A stretch of DNA of 11,893 nucleotides from Clostridium sp. CAG:1024. Its GTDB lineage: Bacteria > Bacillota > Clostridia > Christensenellales > CAG-138. Below are positions 5,930 through 11,893 of the stretch, piece by piece. The DNA is taken from positions 39,524-51,416 of the forward strand of contig HF985432.1 in assembly GCA_000432015.1 (NCBI GenBank), in the 5' to 3' direction. Under the pieces are notes generated by a model. That model searched no databases. It worked only from the letters and a program-made list of their open reading frames with translations, and had not been told where the DNA came from. The translations under genes and the position numbers were made by a program. Within the stretch, counting starts at the first letter, position 1, and each line of letters opens with the position of its first letter.

Positions 5930-6377
5930 TTACGTCCGAGACCGCGAAGTACGCGCCCGCATTCTTGATCTTTGGCCCTTGCGTCCTGCTTTTGCACGCA
6001 TCTGCACCGCTGCTCGGTTCGCCGTGTCAAGCGTCAGTACGTCGTTTTCTTTCAGCGCCTTCCGGATCTCAGCAAGGGCTTTCTCCGGCTTCGGCACGAT
6101 ATGGGTGCCACATCAAGGGATCAATCTGCATCAGGCGGAGAATGCGTGCCCTGCGCAGCTTTGAGGGGCGATTGCCCCGCTTGACATCAGCGATCATTTC
6201 CGATGAGGGATCCATGGACTCTACAGCGCCCGCCGCATTTACGATGTTTTTGGCGCTAAACCCCGTACCGACCGCCAGCTCCGGTACCGTCTTGTGCCGC
6301 ACCACCGAGTGCAGCAGCTCATATATGCTTTCGTAGACCGTTCGTTCTATTTGCATAAGCTTTGCGCTCTGTCCCAA
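5930..6377 (-). pseudogene. Unassigned ORF, probably frameshifted
   Basis: The minus frame from a TTG at 6377 (or ATG 6356) to TGA at 6069 has coding-like codon use and reads MQIERTVYESIYELLHSVV and later ADVKRGNRPSKLRRARILR. Near 6097 the coding character moves to another frame, with VPKPEKALAEIRKALKEND followed by LTLDTANRAAVQMRAKAG, which runs to a TAA at 5930-5932. This pattern suggests one gene of about 145 residues broken by a single frameshift around 6095-6110. A strong AAAGGAGGAG lies upstream at about 6402-6411, but about 20 nt before the TTG, so the true start is unclear. I recognise no family; the product would be basic, helical and cytoplasmic. The plus strand over the same span has only an antisense-like frame. 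Confidence 0.35.
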
Positions 6378-6448
6378 AGTCCTTGTATTCGCGCTTTCTC
6401 CTCCTTTTACATTCTGTTGCGTCCGCTATCCCCTCTTCACAAGCGTAT

Positions 6449-6466
6449 GGTTAGACGAAACTAACC
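6449..6466. promoter_or_regulatory. Palindrome GGTTAG-N6-CTAACC, candidate operator
   Basis: A perfect 6-bp inverted repeat with a 6-nt spacer (ACGAAA) lies between the TetR gene's terminator hairpin and the ribosome site of the ORF below. Size and symmetry suit a dimeric HTH repressor. It does not resemble the ATGACC/GGTCAT site in front of the tetR gene, so a different regulator, or one that has been lost, would bind it. Confidence 0.45.
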
Positions 6467-6478
6467 GTCGCCCCTTGG

Positions 6479-6498
6479 AAAAGCCGCATTTCTGCGGC
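6479..6498 (-). terminator. Short terminator after the TetR gene
   Basis: On the minus strand GCCGCA-GAAA-TGCGGC forms a perfect 6-bp stem with a GAAA tetraloop, 7 nt after the tetR stop codon, followed by only four T. It is probably a weak terminator, allowing some readthrough toward the downstream genes. Confidence 0.6.
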
Positions 6499-6505
6499 CT
6501 CGGAT

Positions 6506-7084
6506 TTATTCAAATAATTTCCTGCAAGCTCCGTGTACCAGGGTTTCCAGCACCTGCGGGTACAGCGCTCCGATCTGTGTCTTATGCGAGACCGTCAGGA
6601 TCAGTCCGCGCACCGCCGCAGCCGCCAAGGAAGCGCCGCCTTTGGGCGCAAGGTCATACTTCTCCAACAGTTCTCGAATGTGCGTTTCATCATCGTGATA
6701 ATGCTCCGTTTTGACGTTCTCCGGCAGTCTCTGTAATAGCAGCTTTGCATCATTTTCAATAAAGACCATATCTCCGGTCTCGGACAGCCGCTTGCAAACG
6801 GCGAGGATCGCCTTTGCCGCACGCTCCGACGGTGGGAGCCCGCCGTCATCGCTCTTGACCCGGTCAGCCACGCCAAATAGCTCGGAATGGATGCCCTCCA
6901 GAACTGCAAAAAACAGCATTTCCTTGGATTCATAGAATTTATAAAACGAGCCTTTCGCTATGCCGACGGCTCTTGTCAGCTGCTCTACAGACGTTTTCTT
7001 CATCCCAAGCGTAACCGCACAGCGTCTTGTTTCCTGCAGCAGTGCGTGTTGAAGCTGTTCGAATTCAAAATCGGTAAAAGCCAA
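6506..7084 (-). CDS. TetR/AcrR-family transcriptional regulator, TTG start
   Basis: A protein of 192 residues. The N-terminal TetR helix-turn-helix is clear at about 30-58: KKTSVEQLTRAVGIAKGSFYKFYESKE, given here in parts as TSVEQLTRAVGIAKG and SFYKFYESKE. It is followed by an all-helical ligand/dimer domain of normal size with no recognisable ligand signature. The start chosen is TTG at 7084, 10 nt after AAGGAGG. The longer frame from 7147 would begin inside the predicted -10 box and translate the operator and ribosome site, so it is rejected. The promoter and a palindromic operator at 7112-7137 point to autorepression. It is followed by a short terminator and a degraded ORF before the DUF6796/ATC-hydrolase run, which it may or may not control. 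Confidence 0.88.
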   Translation of the reverse strand: MAFTDFEFEQLQHALLQETRRCAVTLGMKKTSVEQLTRAVGIAKGSFYKFYESKEMLFFAVLEGIHSELFGVADRVKSDDGGLPPSERAAKAILAVCKRLSETGDMVFIENDAKLLLQRLPENVKTEHYHDDETHIRELLEKYDLAPKGGASLAAAAVRGLILTVSHKTQIGALYPQVLETLVHGACRKLFE

Positions 7085-7111
7085 ATCCGCACCGCCTCCT
7101 TCCAATGAAAC

Positions 7112-7137
7112 ATGACCGGTTTGGTTCGTTTGGTCAT
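7112..7137. promoter_or_regulatory. Operator ATGACC-N14-GGTCAT in front of tetR
   Basis: Inverted half-sites ATGACC (7112-7117) and GGTCAT (7132-7137) lie between the -10 box and the ribosome site of the TetR gene. The spacer also carries a direct repeat GTTTGGT (7119-7125 and 7128-7134, 9-bp period). The position directly against the -10 box is ideal for autorepression. Confidence 0.6.
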
Positions 7138-7166
7138 ATTGTATCATGCTTCCCTTGTTTTTGCAG
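7138..7166 (-). promoter_or_regulatory. Promoter of the TetR gene
   Basis: On the minus strand CTGCAA (7161-7166), 17 bp, TACAAT (7138-7143). The -10 is good and the -35 is weak. It abuts the palindromic operator and shows that translation cannot begin at the upstream in-frame codon at 7147. Confidence 0.6.
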
Positions 7167-7416
7167 GATACGGAAGAGCACAGCGTTCCTTCCTATAATA
7201 ACTGCCGAATGTTCGTCGGCAGGCGACGATTCTCCATCGTCCGCTGCCGTCCCGGCACATAGAGCGGACAGTTTTTCCCCCTGTATCCGCAGTAGAAGCG
7301 CACTGTTCTTCCTGCGCAGCTTTGCAATCCGCCGGCAGGCTGTCAAAGTGCGTACCCACAATACGCCCGATGGCAGCGCTGATTTCCCGTTTTCCGAGGC
7401 TGCGTTTCTTCTGCGC
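7167..7416. other. Intergenic stretch after the GNAT gene, no supported gene
   Basis: Frames are open on the minus strand through this stretch, but they have no recognisable motif, no ribosome site and compete with each other. No strong hairpin plus T-run follows the GNAT stop, so the GNAT transcript may run on into the tetR gene. Confidence 0.4.
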
Positions 7417-8142
7417 TCATTGTTTGAAGTACACGGGATAGCATCGGTCAAAGCGATACCCGAGGCGCTCCGCAAGGCGCAGCGATGTGAGATTTGCAGC
7501 GTCCCAGCTTGGATACAGTCCGCGCGAAAGGCAGGCAAGGATCAGACGTGCAGCGCAGGCTGTTGCAAGTCCATGCCGCCGGTGATCAGGCCGCGTATCG
7601 ATCTCGACCTCGATCCCGCTGGGGAATACCGCATAAGAGGATGCGCCCGCAACCAATTCGCCCCGAAAGAGTGCTGCGATCCCAAGCCCGCGCTTCATAT
7701 AGTCTTTCGTATTCTCAAACAAGGAAAGAAAATCCTGCGACCACGGCTGCCCCAGTGCGATTTCGGCAAGGTGCTCATCGAACATGCAAAACGTATACCC
7801 TGGTTCGGCAGAATCTGCCATGCGCAGCAATTTTGCTTTGTCGAACACATTCGGCTCCTTTTTCAGTGCATACCGCTCTCCGCGCCGGACGCCGGCGCCC
7901 CATGCGGCTTCGATCGCACGCGACCACGTCTTGGTCATCGGTGTGATGATCTCTGCCGCTGCGGTTTTGGCAAACGCTATGCTCGGTTCCCCTGCGAAAA
8001 AACAAAAATCGCCGAGCACAGCCTGCGCAGCCGTCGGATCCGCCGCACGGTTTGTATAGATCTTTCCCATCGTGCCTGATACGCAGGCGCGTATCATCGT
8101 ATCTTCCGCGCCCGCAAACAGCGCCGCACCGTTTCTTTCCAT
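7417..8142 (-). CDS. GNAT-fold N-acetyltransferase
   Basis: A 241-residue protein with an unspecific N-terminal half and a C-terminal acetyltransferase domain (about 150-241). The acetyl-CoA pyrophosphate loop is seen as RPDHRRHGLATACAARLIL (184-202), preceded by a strand ending in SGIEVEIDT and followed by PSWDAANLTSLRLAERLGYR (211-230), a typical last part of the fold. The two-part architecture and ending (YPVYFKQ) resemble the Firmicutes GNAT_acetyltran group, where the acceptor substrate is generally unknown. ATG 8142 follows GGAGGGG at 10 nt. A minus-strand promoter stands at 8181-8209, so it forms its own unit divergent from the RNA methyltransferase. It is cytoplasmic, with no membrane segment. 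Confidence 0.88.
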   Translation of the reverse strand: MERNGAALFAGAEDTMIRACVSGTMGKIYTNRAADPTAAQAVLGDFCFFAGEPSIAFAKTAAAEIITPMTKTWSRAIEAAWGAGVRRGERYALKKEPNVFDKAKLLRMADSAEPGYTFCMFDEHLAEIALGQPWSQDFLSLFENTKDYMKRGLGIAALFRGELVAGASSYAVFPSGIEVEIDTRPDHRRHGLATACAARLILACLSRGLYPSWDAANLTSLRLAERLGYRFDRCYPVYFKQ

Positions 8143-8180
8143 GAGCTCCGCTCCCCTCCTTCTTTTTTCCTACGCCCCCT

Positions 8181-8209
8181 ATTGTACCAGCGTCATCCAC
8201 GGAATCCAA
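8181..8209 (-). promoter_or_regulatory. Promoter of the GNAT gene
   Basis: On the minus strand TTGGAT (8204-8209), 17 bp, TACAAT (8181-8186) with TG one base upstream (extended -10). Confidence 0.65.
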
Positions 8210-8235
8210 GCGTCTGTTTTTTCGAATGATTTCAT

Positions 8236-8264
8236 TTGCACTTGCCGCCGCTTTCCTGTATGAT
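8236..8264 (+). promoter_or_regulatory. Promoter of the SpoU-isochorismatase-DUF1836 operon
   Basis: TTGCAC (8236-8241), 17 bp, TATGAT (8259-8264). The predicted transcript start is about 50 nt before the methyltransferase ATG. It is back-to-back with the GNAT promoter. Confidence 0.75.
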
Positions 8265-8320
8265 AGTCAGGAAGAAGCATTTTTGCCTCTCACCCTATCG
8301 CAAAGGACGTGTCACGTTGT

Positions 8321-9091
8321 ATGGCGGTTGTTATCACTGCGCGCAGCAATGAGCGCATCAAACAGGCGCGCGCGCTTTTGCAGGCAAAAGAACGCAGAAC
8401 GCGCGGCCTGCACCTCATCGAGGGCGAAAAACTGCTCATCGAGGCTGTCTCTTCCGGATGCACGCCGGAAGAGGTGTTTCTTGAGGACGGGTATTCCCTG
8501 CCGCCGGAGCTGCCCCACGATCTTCCGGTGCAGCTTGTCAGTCGAAGCGTGCTGGAATCGCTGACCGTCAGCGCCACTCCCCAGCACGTTGCCGCCGTGG
8601 TACGCACGCCCGATCTCACGCCGCCCGTCATATACCCGGACGGACTCGCCGTCGTGCTGGACTGCGTACAGGATCCGGGCAATGTGGGAACGATCCTTCG
8701 CACGGCCGATGCGCTCGGCGCGTCCTGCGTCCTGCTCGGCGCCGGATCTGCGGATGCGTTCTCCGGCAAAACACTGCGCGCCGCAATGGGCTCGAGCTAT
8801 CATCTCCCGCTCTATACGGGCGATGCGGCGGCCGAACTGCGACGCATGCGCGAGCAGGGCTTTCTCTGCATCGCGGGGCATCTGCGCGGAAGTGAATCGC
8901 TTCCTCCGCTTAAGACCAAAACCGCGCTCGTCATCGGAAGCGAGGGGAACGGCGTTTCCGACGAGGTGGCCGCGCTCTGCGCGCTATACCGTCTGCCCAT
9001 GCGCGGACGTGCGGAATCGCTGAATGCCGCGGTCGCAGCCGCGCTGCTGCTCTATGAACTTTCTAACCGGATCTATGGAGGGATCGCATAA
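8321..9091 (+). CDS. TrmH/SpoU-family RNA 2'-O-methyltransferase
   Basis: A 256-residue enzyme using S-adenosylmethionine to methylate a ribose 2'-OH in rRNA or tRNA. The N-terminal SpoU substrate-binding domain is at about 4-95 (IEGEKLLIEAV). The knotted SPOUT domain has all three motifs: DPGNVGTILRTADALGA (118-134), ALVIGSEGNGVSDE (202-215) and LPMRGRAESLNAAVAAALLL (225-244). The RNA target cannot be read from sequence; close Firmicutes relatives are annotated RlmB/YsgA-like. I chose ATG 8321 because family members begin a few residues before the ITSxxN-type motif (here ITARSN). An upstream in-frame GTG at 8309 has no room for a ribosome site, and the AAGGA at 8303 is rather far (13 nt) from the ATG. 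It overlaps the next gene by 1 nt. Confidence 0.92.
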   Translation: MAVVITARSNERIKQARALLQAKERRTRGLHLIEGEKLLIEAVSSGCTPEEVFLEDGYSLPPELPHDLPVQLVSRSVLESLTVSATPQHVAAVVRTPDLTPPVIYPDGLAVVLDCVQDPGNVGTILRTADALGASCVLLGAGSADAFSGKTLRAAMGSSYHLPLYTGDAAAELRRMREQGFLCIAGHLRGSESLPPLKTKTALVIGSEGNGVSDEVAALCALYRLPMRGRAESLNAAVAAALLLYELSNRIYGGIA

Positions 9092-9627
9092 TGAAACAGG
9101 TTTTGATCGTTGTCGACATGCAGAACGACTTTGTTTCCGGCGCGCTGGGTTCCGACGCAGCTCGGGCCATCGAACCCGCCGTCGTGGAGAGAATTCTTGG
9201 CTTTGACGGTCCGATTTACTTTACGCTCGACACGCATGAGCAGGATTATTCCCAAACGCAGGAAGGCAAGCGCCTGCCCGTCCCGCACTGCATTGCAGGC
9301 ACGGAGGGCTGGACGCCGACCGCCGCGGTTTGGATGGCGCTCATGGAAAAGAACATGGCTGATGAAGCACACATGGTCGTTAAGGGGACATTTGGCGCAA
9401 AGGATCTTCCGCTCCGACTGTACGAGGATCTGGGGGAGGATATCGACGAGGTCACGCTCATCGGGCTTTGCACGGACATCTGTGTCATCAGCAACGCTTT
9501 GCTGCTCAAGGCATTCTTTCCGGAGGCGCGCATTGTCGTAGACAGCCGCTGCTGTGCGGGCGTTACGCCGGAGAGCCATGAGACGGCGCTTTCCGCCATG
9601 CGTGCCTGCCAGATTGACACGATCTGA
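9091..9627 (+). CDS. Isochorismatase-family cysteine hydrolase, nicotinamidase-like
   Basis: A 178-residue enzyme with the cysteine-hydrolase triad visible: Asp9 (VVDMQNDF), Lys98 (MVVKGTFG) and Cys127 (IGLCTDICV). A DTH pair (D47, H49) and H66 (VPHCIAGTEGW) match the metal-site pattern of nicotinamidases, and the size fits PncA-type enzymes. The likely reaction is nicotinamide to nicotinate and ammonia for NAD salvage, but other amides are possible. The cis-peptide region around CVISNALL is normal. The start ATG shares its A with the stop of the methyltransferase (TAATG), so translation is coupled, and GGAGGG lies 9 nt upstream. It is cytoplasmic, the second gene of a three-gene operon. Confidence 0.88.
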   Translation: MKQVLIVVDMQNDFVSGALGSDAARAIEPAVVERILGFDGPIYFTLDTHEQDYSQTQEGKRLPVPHCIAGTEGWTPTAAVWMALMEKNMADEAHMVVKGTFGAKDLPLRLYEDLGEDIDEVTLIGLCTDICVISNALLLKAFFPEARIVVDSRCCAGVTPESHETALSAMRACQIDTI

Positions 9628-9657
9628 AAACAGCGCCGCCGTATGAAGGAGGTCCCC

Positions 9658-10239
9658 ATGCTGTACGATAAACAGCAGATCGCCGCCAGCATTATGCGCT
9701 GGAAGGGCTTTTTGAGCAGCTTTTCTCTGCCCGCCTGGGATGAGCTCCCGGAATTTGATCTATATATGGATCAGGTGATCGTGATGCTCAACAGGTACCT
9801 CAGTTATTTTATATATGAAGGCAATGATGAAAAGCTCATTACCGCCTCCATGGTCAATAACTATGTAAAAATGAAGCTGATCCCGCCCCCGGTCAAGAAA
9901 AAATACGGGCGGCCGCATTTGGCATGCCTTATGATGGTCTGCACACTCAAGCAGACCCTCAGTATGGCGGTCGTTAAAAAGCTGTTGCCACGCGGCGACG
10001 ACGAGGCGATCCGGCGCGGCTATGAGCAATTCGTTGCCGCGCACCGGGAGCTTTCCGCATTTTTTGTGGAGCAGGTACGGGAAAACGCAACCGCACTCTA
10101 CGACCCAAAGCTGACCACCGACAAAGATATTCACGAAATGATCATGCGCGCGGCTGTCACCTCCTGCTTTGCAAAGCTTTTGGCCGGGAAAACCCTCGCG
10201 CTCCAAATTCCGGATACGCCGCAAAAGGGGACAAAATAA
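9658..10239 (+). CDS. DUF1836-family protein (MerR-like putative regulator)
   Basis: A 193-residue protein with the hallmarks of DUF1836. An LPAWDELPEFDLYMDQV segment (about 24-40) is followed by a helix with NRYL, then ITASMVNNYVKMKLIPPPVKKKY (about 61-83), which looks like the recognition part of a MerR-type winged helix, and CTLKQTLSM. The family is widespread in Firmicutes and of unknown role; DNA binding is a fold-based guess. The start is ATG 9658, because AAGGAGGT (9646-9653) ends 4 nt before it. An upstream in-frame ATG at 9643 would put that ribosome site inside the coding region. It is the third gene of the operon, 30 nt after the hydrolase, and ends 41 nt before a strong hairpin shared with rpmB. 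Confidence 0.85.
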   Translation: MLYDKQQIAASIMRWKGFLSSFSLPAWDELPEFDLYMDQVIVMLNRYLSYFIYEGNDEKLITASMVNNYVKMKLIPPPVKKKYGRPHLACLMMVCTLKQTLSMAVVKKLLPRGDDEAIRRGYEQFVAAHRELSAFFVEQVRENATALYDPKLTTDKDIHEMIMRAAVTSCFAKLLAGKTLALQIPDTPQKGTK

Positions 10240-10280
10240 CACGTCTCGCGCCGCAGCGTTCGCTTATACGCCAAAACGAA

Positions 10281-10308
10281 AAAGATCGCATGCAATCATG
10301 CGATCTTT
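10281..10308. terminator. Bidirectional terminator between DUF1836 gene and rpmB
   Basis: A perfect 12-bp inverted repeat (AAAGATCGCATG / CATGCGATCTTT) around a 4-nt loop. On the minus strand it ends CTTTTTCGTTTT, a fair U-tract for rpmB. On the plus strand it ends CTTTATTT, weaker but usable for the DUF1836 operon. Confidence 0.88.
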
Positions 10309-10325
10309 ATTTGGTGTCAAATGTT

Positions 10326-10517
10326 TCAGACGCTGCGAACGACCTTGCCGGAACGGAGGCAACGGGTGCAAACATTCATCTTCTGCGGCCGGCCGTCAAT
10401 GACGACGTGAACGCTCTGGATGTTGGGCGCCCAGCCACGCTTGGTCTTGCGGTTGGAGTGGCTCACGAGGTTACCCGACATGACACCCTTCTTGCAGACT
10501 TCACAATACTTACCCAT
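10326..10517 (-). CDS. rpmB: 50S ribosomal protein L28 (zinc-ribbon form)
   Basis: A 63-residue large-subunit protein starting MGKYCEVCKKGVMSGNLVSH and containing the classical S-NRKTKRGWAPNIQ block. Two CxxC pairs (C5/C8 and C50/C53) mark the zinc-binding C+ type, as opposed to the cysteine-free paralogues some bacteria make under zinc starvation. The true start is ATG 10517, preceded by AAAGGAGG; the longer open frame to 10562 runs into the promoter. It has its own strong promoter (10553-10581), a short leader and a perfect terminator, so it is a single-gene unit. Confidence 0.96.
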   Translation of the reverse strand: MGKYCEVCKKGVMSGNLVSHSNRKTKRGWAPNIQSVHVVIDGRPQKMNVCTRCLRSGKVVRSV

Positions 10518-10552
10518 AAAAGTCCACCTCCTTTGAAAACTCGAACAGCAGT

Positions 10553-10581
10553 ATTCTATCATATAGCGCGGGGTAATGCAA
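10553..10581 (-). promoter_or_regulatory. Promoter of rpmB
   Basis: On the minus strand TTGCAT (10576-10581), 17 bp, TAGAAT (10553-10558). The predicted start is about 30 nt before the rpmB ATG. Confidence 0.8.
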
Positions 10582-10615
10582 GACTATTTTTCAGCAAAAC
10601 ACAAGGATTTTTGCG

Positions 10616-11077
10616 TCACACGAGATTCGGGAACCCATTCTGGCGCAAAGCCTCGTACAGCACGATCGCAACGGAGTTTGAAAGATTGAGCGAACGCTGG
10701 TCTCTCCCCATCGGAATGCGGATCGCATCGTCTGCGCGCCGCGTCAGCAGCGCTGTCCCAAGGCCCGCGGTCTCTTTCCCGAACACGAGAAAGTCTCCGT
10801 CACGGAAGGCAACGTCCGTATAGCAGCGCGTCGCATGGGTCGACGCAAGGAAAAACCTTGCATCCGGATAAGCGCGTTCCACCGCCTCAAAGCTGTCGTG
10901 TTCGAACAGCGTCAGATCCTTCCAATAATCCAGTCCTGCACGCTTGACATGCTTTTCATCGATCGAAAAGCCGAGCGGATGAACCAAATGCAGCGCAGCG
11001 CCCGTCACGGCGCAGGTTCGCGAAATATTGCCGGTGTTCTGCGGGATCTCCGGCTCCACAAGTACAATATGAAACAT
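10616..11077 (-). CDS. trmL: tRNA (cytidine/uridine-34 2'-O)-methyltransferase TrmL
   Basis: A 153-residue minimal SPOUT methyltransferase (YibK/TrmL type) that methylates the ribose of the wobble base in certain leucine tRNAs. Motifs: PEIPQNTGNISRTC (9-22), LVFGKETAGL (97-106) and IPMGRDQRSLNLSNSVAIVL (121-140), with the conserved DYWKDL block. Length is normal and there is no RNA-binding extension. The start at 11077 is fixed by homology, as family members begin with a few residues then IVLVEPEIP. No Shine-Dalgarno precedes it. Instead a -10 box sits 6 nt upstream, so the mRNA is probably leaderless. rpmB follows in the same direction with its own promoter. Confidence 0.93.
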   Translation of the reverse strand: MFHIVLVEPEIPQNTGNISRTCAVTGAALHLVHPLGFSIDEKHVKRAGLDYWKDLTLFEHDSFEAVERAYPDARFFLASTHATRCYTDVAFRDGDFLVFGKETAGLGTALLTRRADDAIRIPMGRDQRSLNLSNSVAIVLYEALRQNGFPNLV

Positions 11078-11083
11078 GCTATC

Positions 11084-11112
11084 AGTATATCACATTGTGC
11101 CGCATTCGTAAA
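11084..11112 (-). promoter_or_regulatory. Promoter of trmL placed against the start codon
   Basis: On the minus strand TTTACG (11107-11112), 17 bp, TATACT (11084-11089) with TG one base before it. The 3' end of the -10 lies 6 nt from the ATG, so transcription should begin at or next to the A of the start codon. Confidence 0.65.
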
Positions 11113-11126
11113 ATCTACTTTGCGGA

Positions 11127-11155
11127 TTGAAACCATCGCAACTTTTGTGTATACT
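11127..11155 (+). promoter_or_regulatory. Promoter of the VanW-like gene
   Basis: TTGAAA (11127-11132), 17 bp, TATACT (11150-11155). The leader is about 65 nt long before ATG 11226. It is divergent from the trmL promoter with only 14 bp between the two -35 boxes. Confidence 0.8.
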
Positions 11156-11225
11156 GTAAGGGTATATCATGTTGTCGGTATACGGCATCGGATAAATTAC
11201 CGAAACATTGAATTTGAGGTAGGCC

Positions 11226-11893
11226 ATGAGCGATACATTCCGGGACTATTCGCATACGCAGCGCATTCCGAAAGCCGGCGGCAATGCGGGCGCTTCGCGC
11301 AGCGACGGTTCCTTTCACTATTCCATTCCTTCCGCCTCTTCGCACGGCAATGCAGGCGCAAATGCTTCGCGTTCCCGCGCCTCCTCCGGCAATAAGGCAA
11401 AGAGCGGATCCCGCGGCAGCGTCGCCAAAAATGCAGGCACGCGCGAGCTGGAGTTTCCTTCCGCCGTCACACATCGCCGTCCCTCCGCAGACGCATATTC
11501 CTACCGCGACGGTTCCCGCTCCGACAGCAGACGCGGCGGATCTTCTTCCGGCGGTTCGCACGGCTCCCGTTCGGGTTCCGCGGCAAAACGCCGCAAGAAA
11601 AAGCAGGAACGCGCCATTGCGATCGGGTTCCTGTTTCTTGTGCTTCTGCTCGGCACGACCATTTTGGTCGTCGTCCGCAGCTGCCGGCCAAGCGAACCTG
11701 TCGTTCTCGATCCCGCAACGGATACATTCCGCGACGGCGTCAGCATCGACGGCTTCTCCGTCACGGGAATGACGATCGACCAAGCACGCACCGTCATTGA
11801 ACCGGCGATCGACCAGAAGATCGCAAGTATCTGCATTACGCTTGCAGGTGAAGGCTTCTCTGAGACCATTACGGGCGAGCAGATGAACGCTTC
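11226..11893 (+). CDS. VanW/YoaR-like membrane-anchored protein, 5' part
   Basis: The frame runs off the right edge after 222 codons. Residues 1-119 are low-complexity, rich in Ser, Gly, Arg and Ala with repeated GNAGA motifs, and are predicted disordered and cytoplasmic. KRRKKKQER (121-129) is a positive stop before one membrane helix at about 130-150 (IGFLFLVLLLGTTILVVV). The outside part begins about 151, with FRDGVSIDGFSVTGMTIDQA (168-187) and later LAGEGFSETITGEQMN. This is the start of a peptidoglycan-binding-4 repeat as found before VanW domains in YoaR-like cell-wall proteins. It is therefore probably a cell-envelope protein with its C-terminus outside. ATG 11226 follows GAGGT at 5 nt. 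The VanW domain itself lies beyond the window, so the call depends on the short extracellular part. Confidence 0.75.
   Translation, partial: MSDTFRDYSHTQRIPKAGGNAGASRSDGSFHYSIPSASSHGNAGANASRSRASSGNKAKSGSRGSVAKNAGTRELEFPSAVTHRRPSADAYSYRDGSRSDSRRGGSSSGGSHGSRSGSAAKRRKKKQERAIAIGFLFLVLLLGTTILVVVRSCRPSEPVVLDPATDTFRDGVSIDGFSVTGMTIDQARTVIEPAIDQKIASICITLAGEGFSETITGEQMNA

Noticed and set aside
5779..5968. Plus-strand peptide with LVIADIGGKAELTADG
   Set aside because: It looks protein-like but has no start or ribosome site of its own and becomes Arg/Ser-rich with no family match; judged a chance open frame.
7085..7147. TetR start at the upstream TTG/ATG-like codons near 7147
   Set aside because: This stretch holds the operator and ribosome site and reaches into the -10 box, so it cannot be translated from the predicted transcript.
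7105..8079. Long plus-strand open frame of about 320 codons
   Set aside because: It is antisense to the GNAT gene, starts over the tetR operator, and shows no motif or ribosome site.
1..11893. CRISPR arrays, tRNA or rRNA genes, insertion sequence ends
   Set aside because: No regularly spaced repeats, cloverleaf, rRNA blocks or transposase motifs were seen on either strand.

Overview
The window looks like chromosomal DNA of a gut-type Clostridia/Firmicutes bacterium. The evidence is an infC-rpmI-rplT operon with an L20-leader-type attenuator and a non-AUG infC start, a zinc-ribbon L28, a DUF1836 protein, strong AGGAGG ribosome binding sites and TTGNNN-17-TATANT promoters. Most genes are fairly GC-rich. 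The block from about 120 to 1640 is visibly more A/T-rich.

Layout. (1) 1-74: the 3' end of an unidentified gene. (2) 75-310: a patchwork holding a roughly 100-bp internal slice of a type I restriction hsdR gene, spliced to the 3' tail of another, unrecognised gene. (3) 327-1632: a tight two-gene cassette, a coiled-coil J-domain protein followed by a stand-alone HIRAN-domain protein, probably horizontally acquired and ending just before the infC promoter. (4) 1680-3080: promoter, structured leader with attenuator, infC (ATA start), rpmI, rplT and a strong terminator. (5) 3340-5756 (minus): an operon-like run of a DUF6796-type membrane protein interrupted by an in-frame TAG, an ATC-hydrolase-family protein, a second DUF6796-type membrane protein and a small HMA (CopZ-like) protein; the first two junctions are ATGA overlaps. 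(6) 5757-7166 (minus): a degraded or unassigned ORF with its own palindrome, then a TetR-family regulator with a TTG start and a palindromic operator abutting its -10 box. (7) 7417-8209 (minus): a GNAT acetyltransferase, divergent from (8) 8236-10239 (plus): a SpoU/TrmH RNA methyltransferase, a nicotinamidase-like isochorismatase-family hydrolase and a DUF1836 regulator. (9) A shared convergent terminator separates these from minus-strand rpmB and trmL. trmL appears to be transcribed from a promoter so close that its mRNA would be leaderless. (10) 11226 to the end: the start of a secreted or membrane-anchored VanW/YoaR-like protein with a long basic Ser/Gly/Arg-rich N-terminus.

The two places most worth following up are the J-domain/HIRAN cassette beside restriction-gene debris, and the cluster of two DUF6796-type proteins, the ATC hydrolase and the HMA protein near a TetR regulator. 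The rest is largely translation and RNA-modification housekeeping. All family names come from reading motifs by eye; no database search was run.
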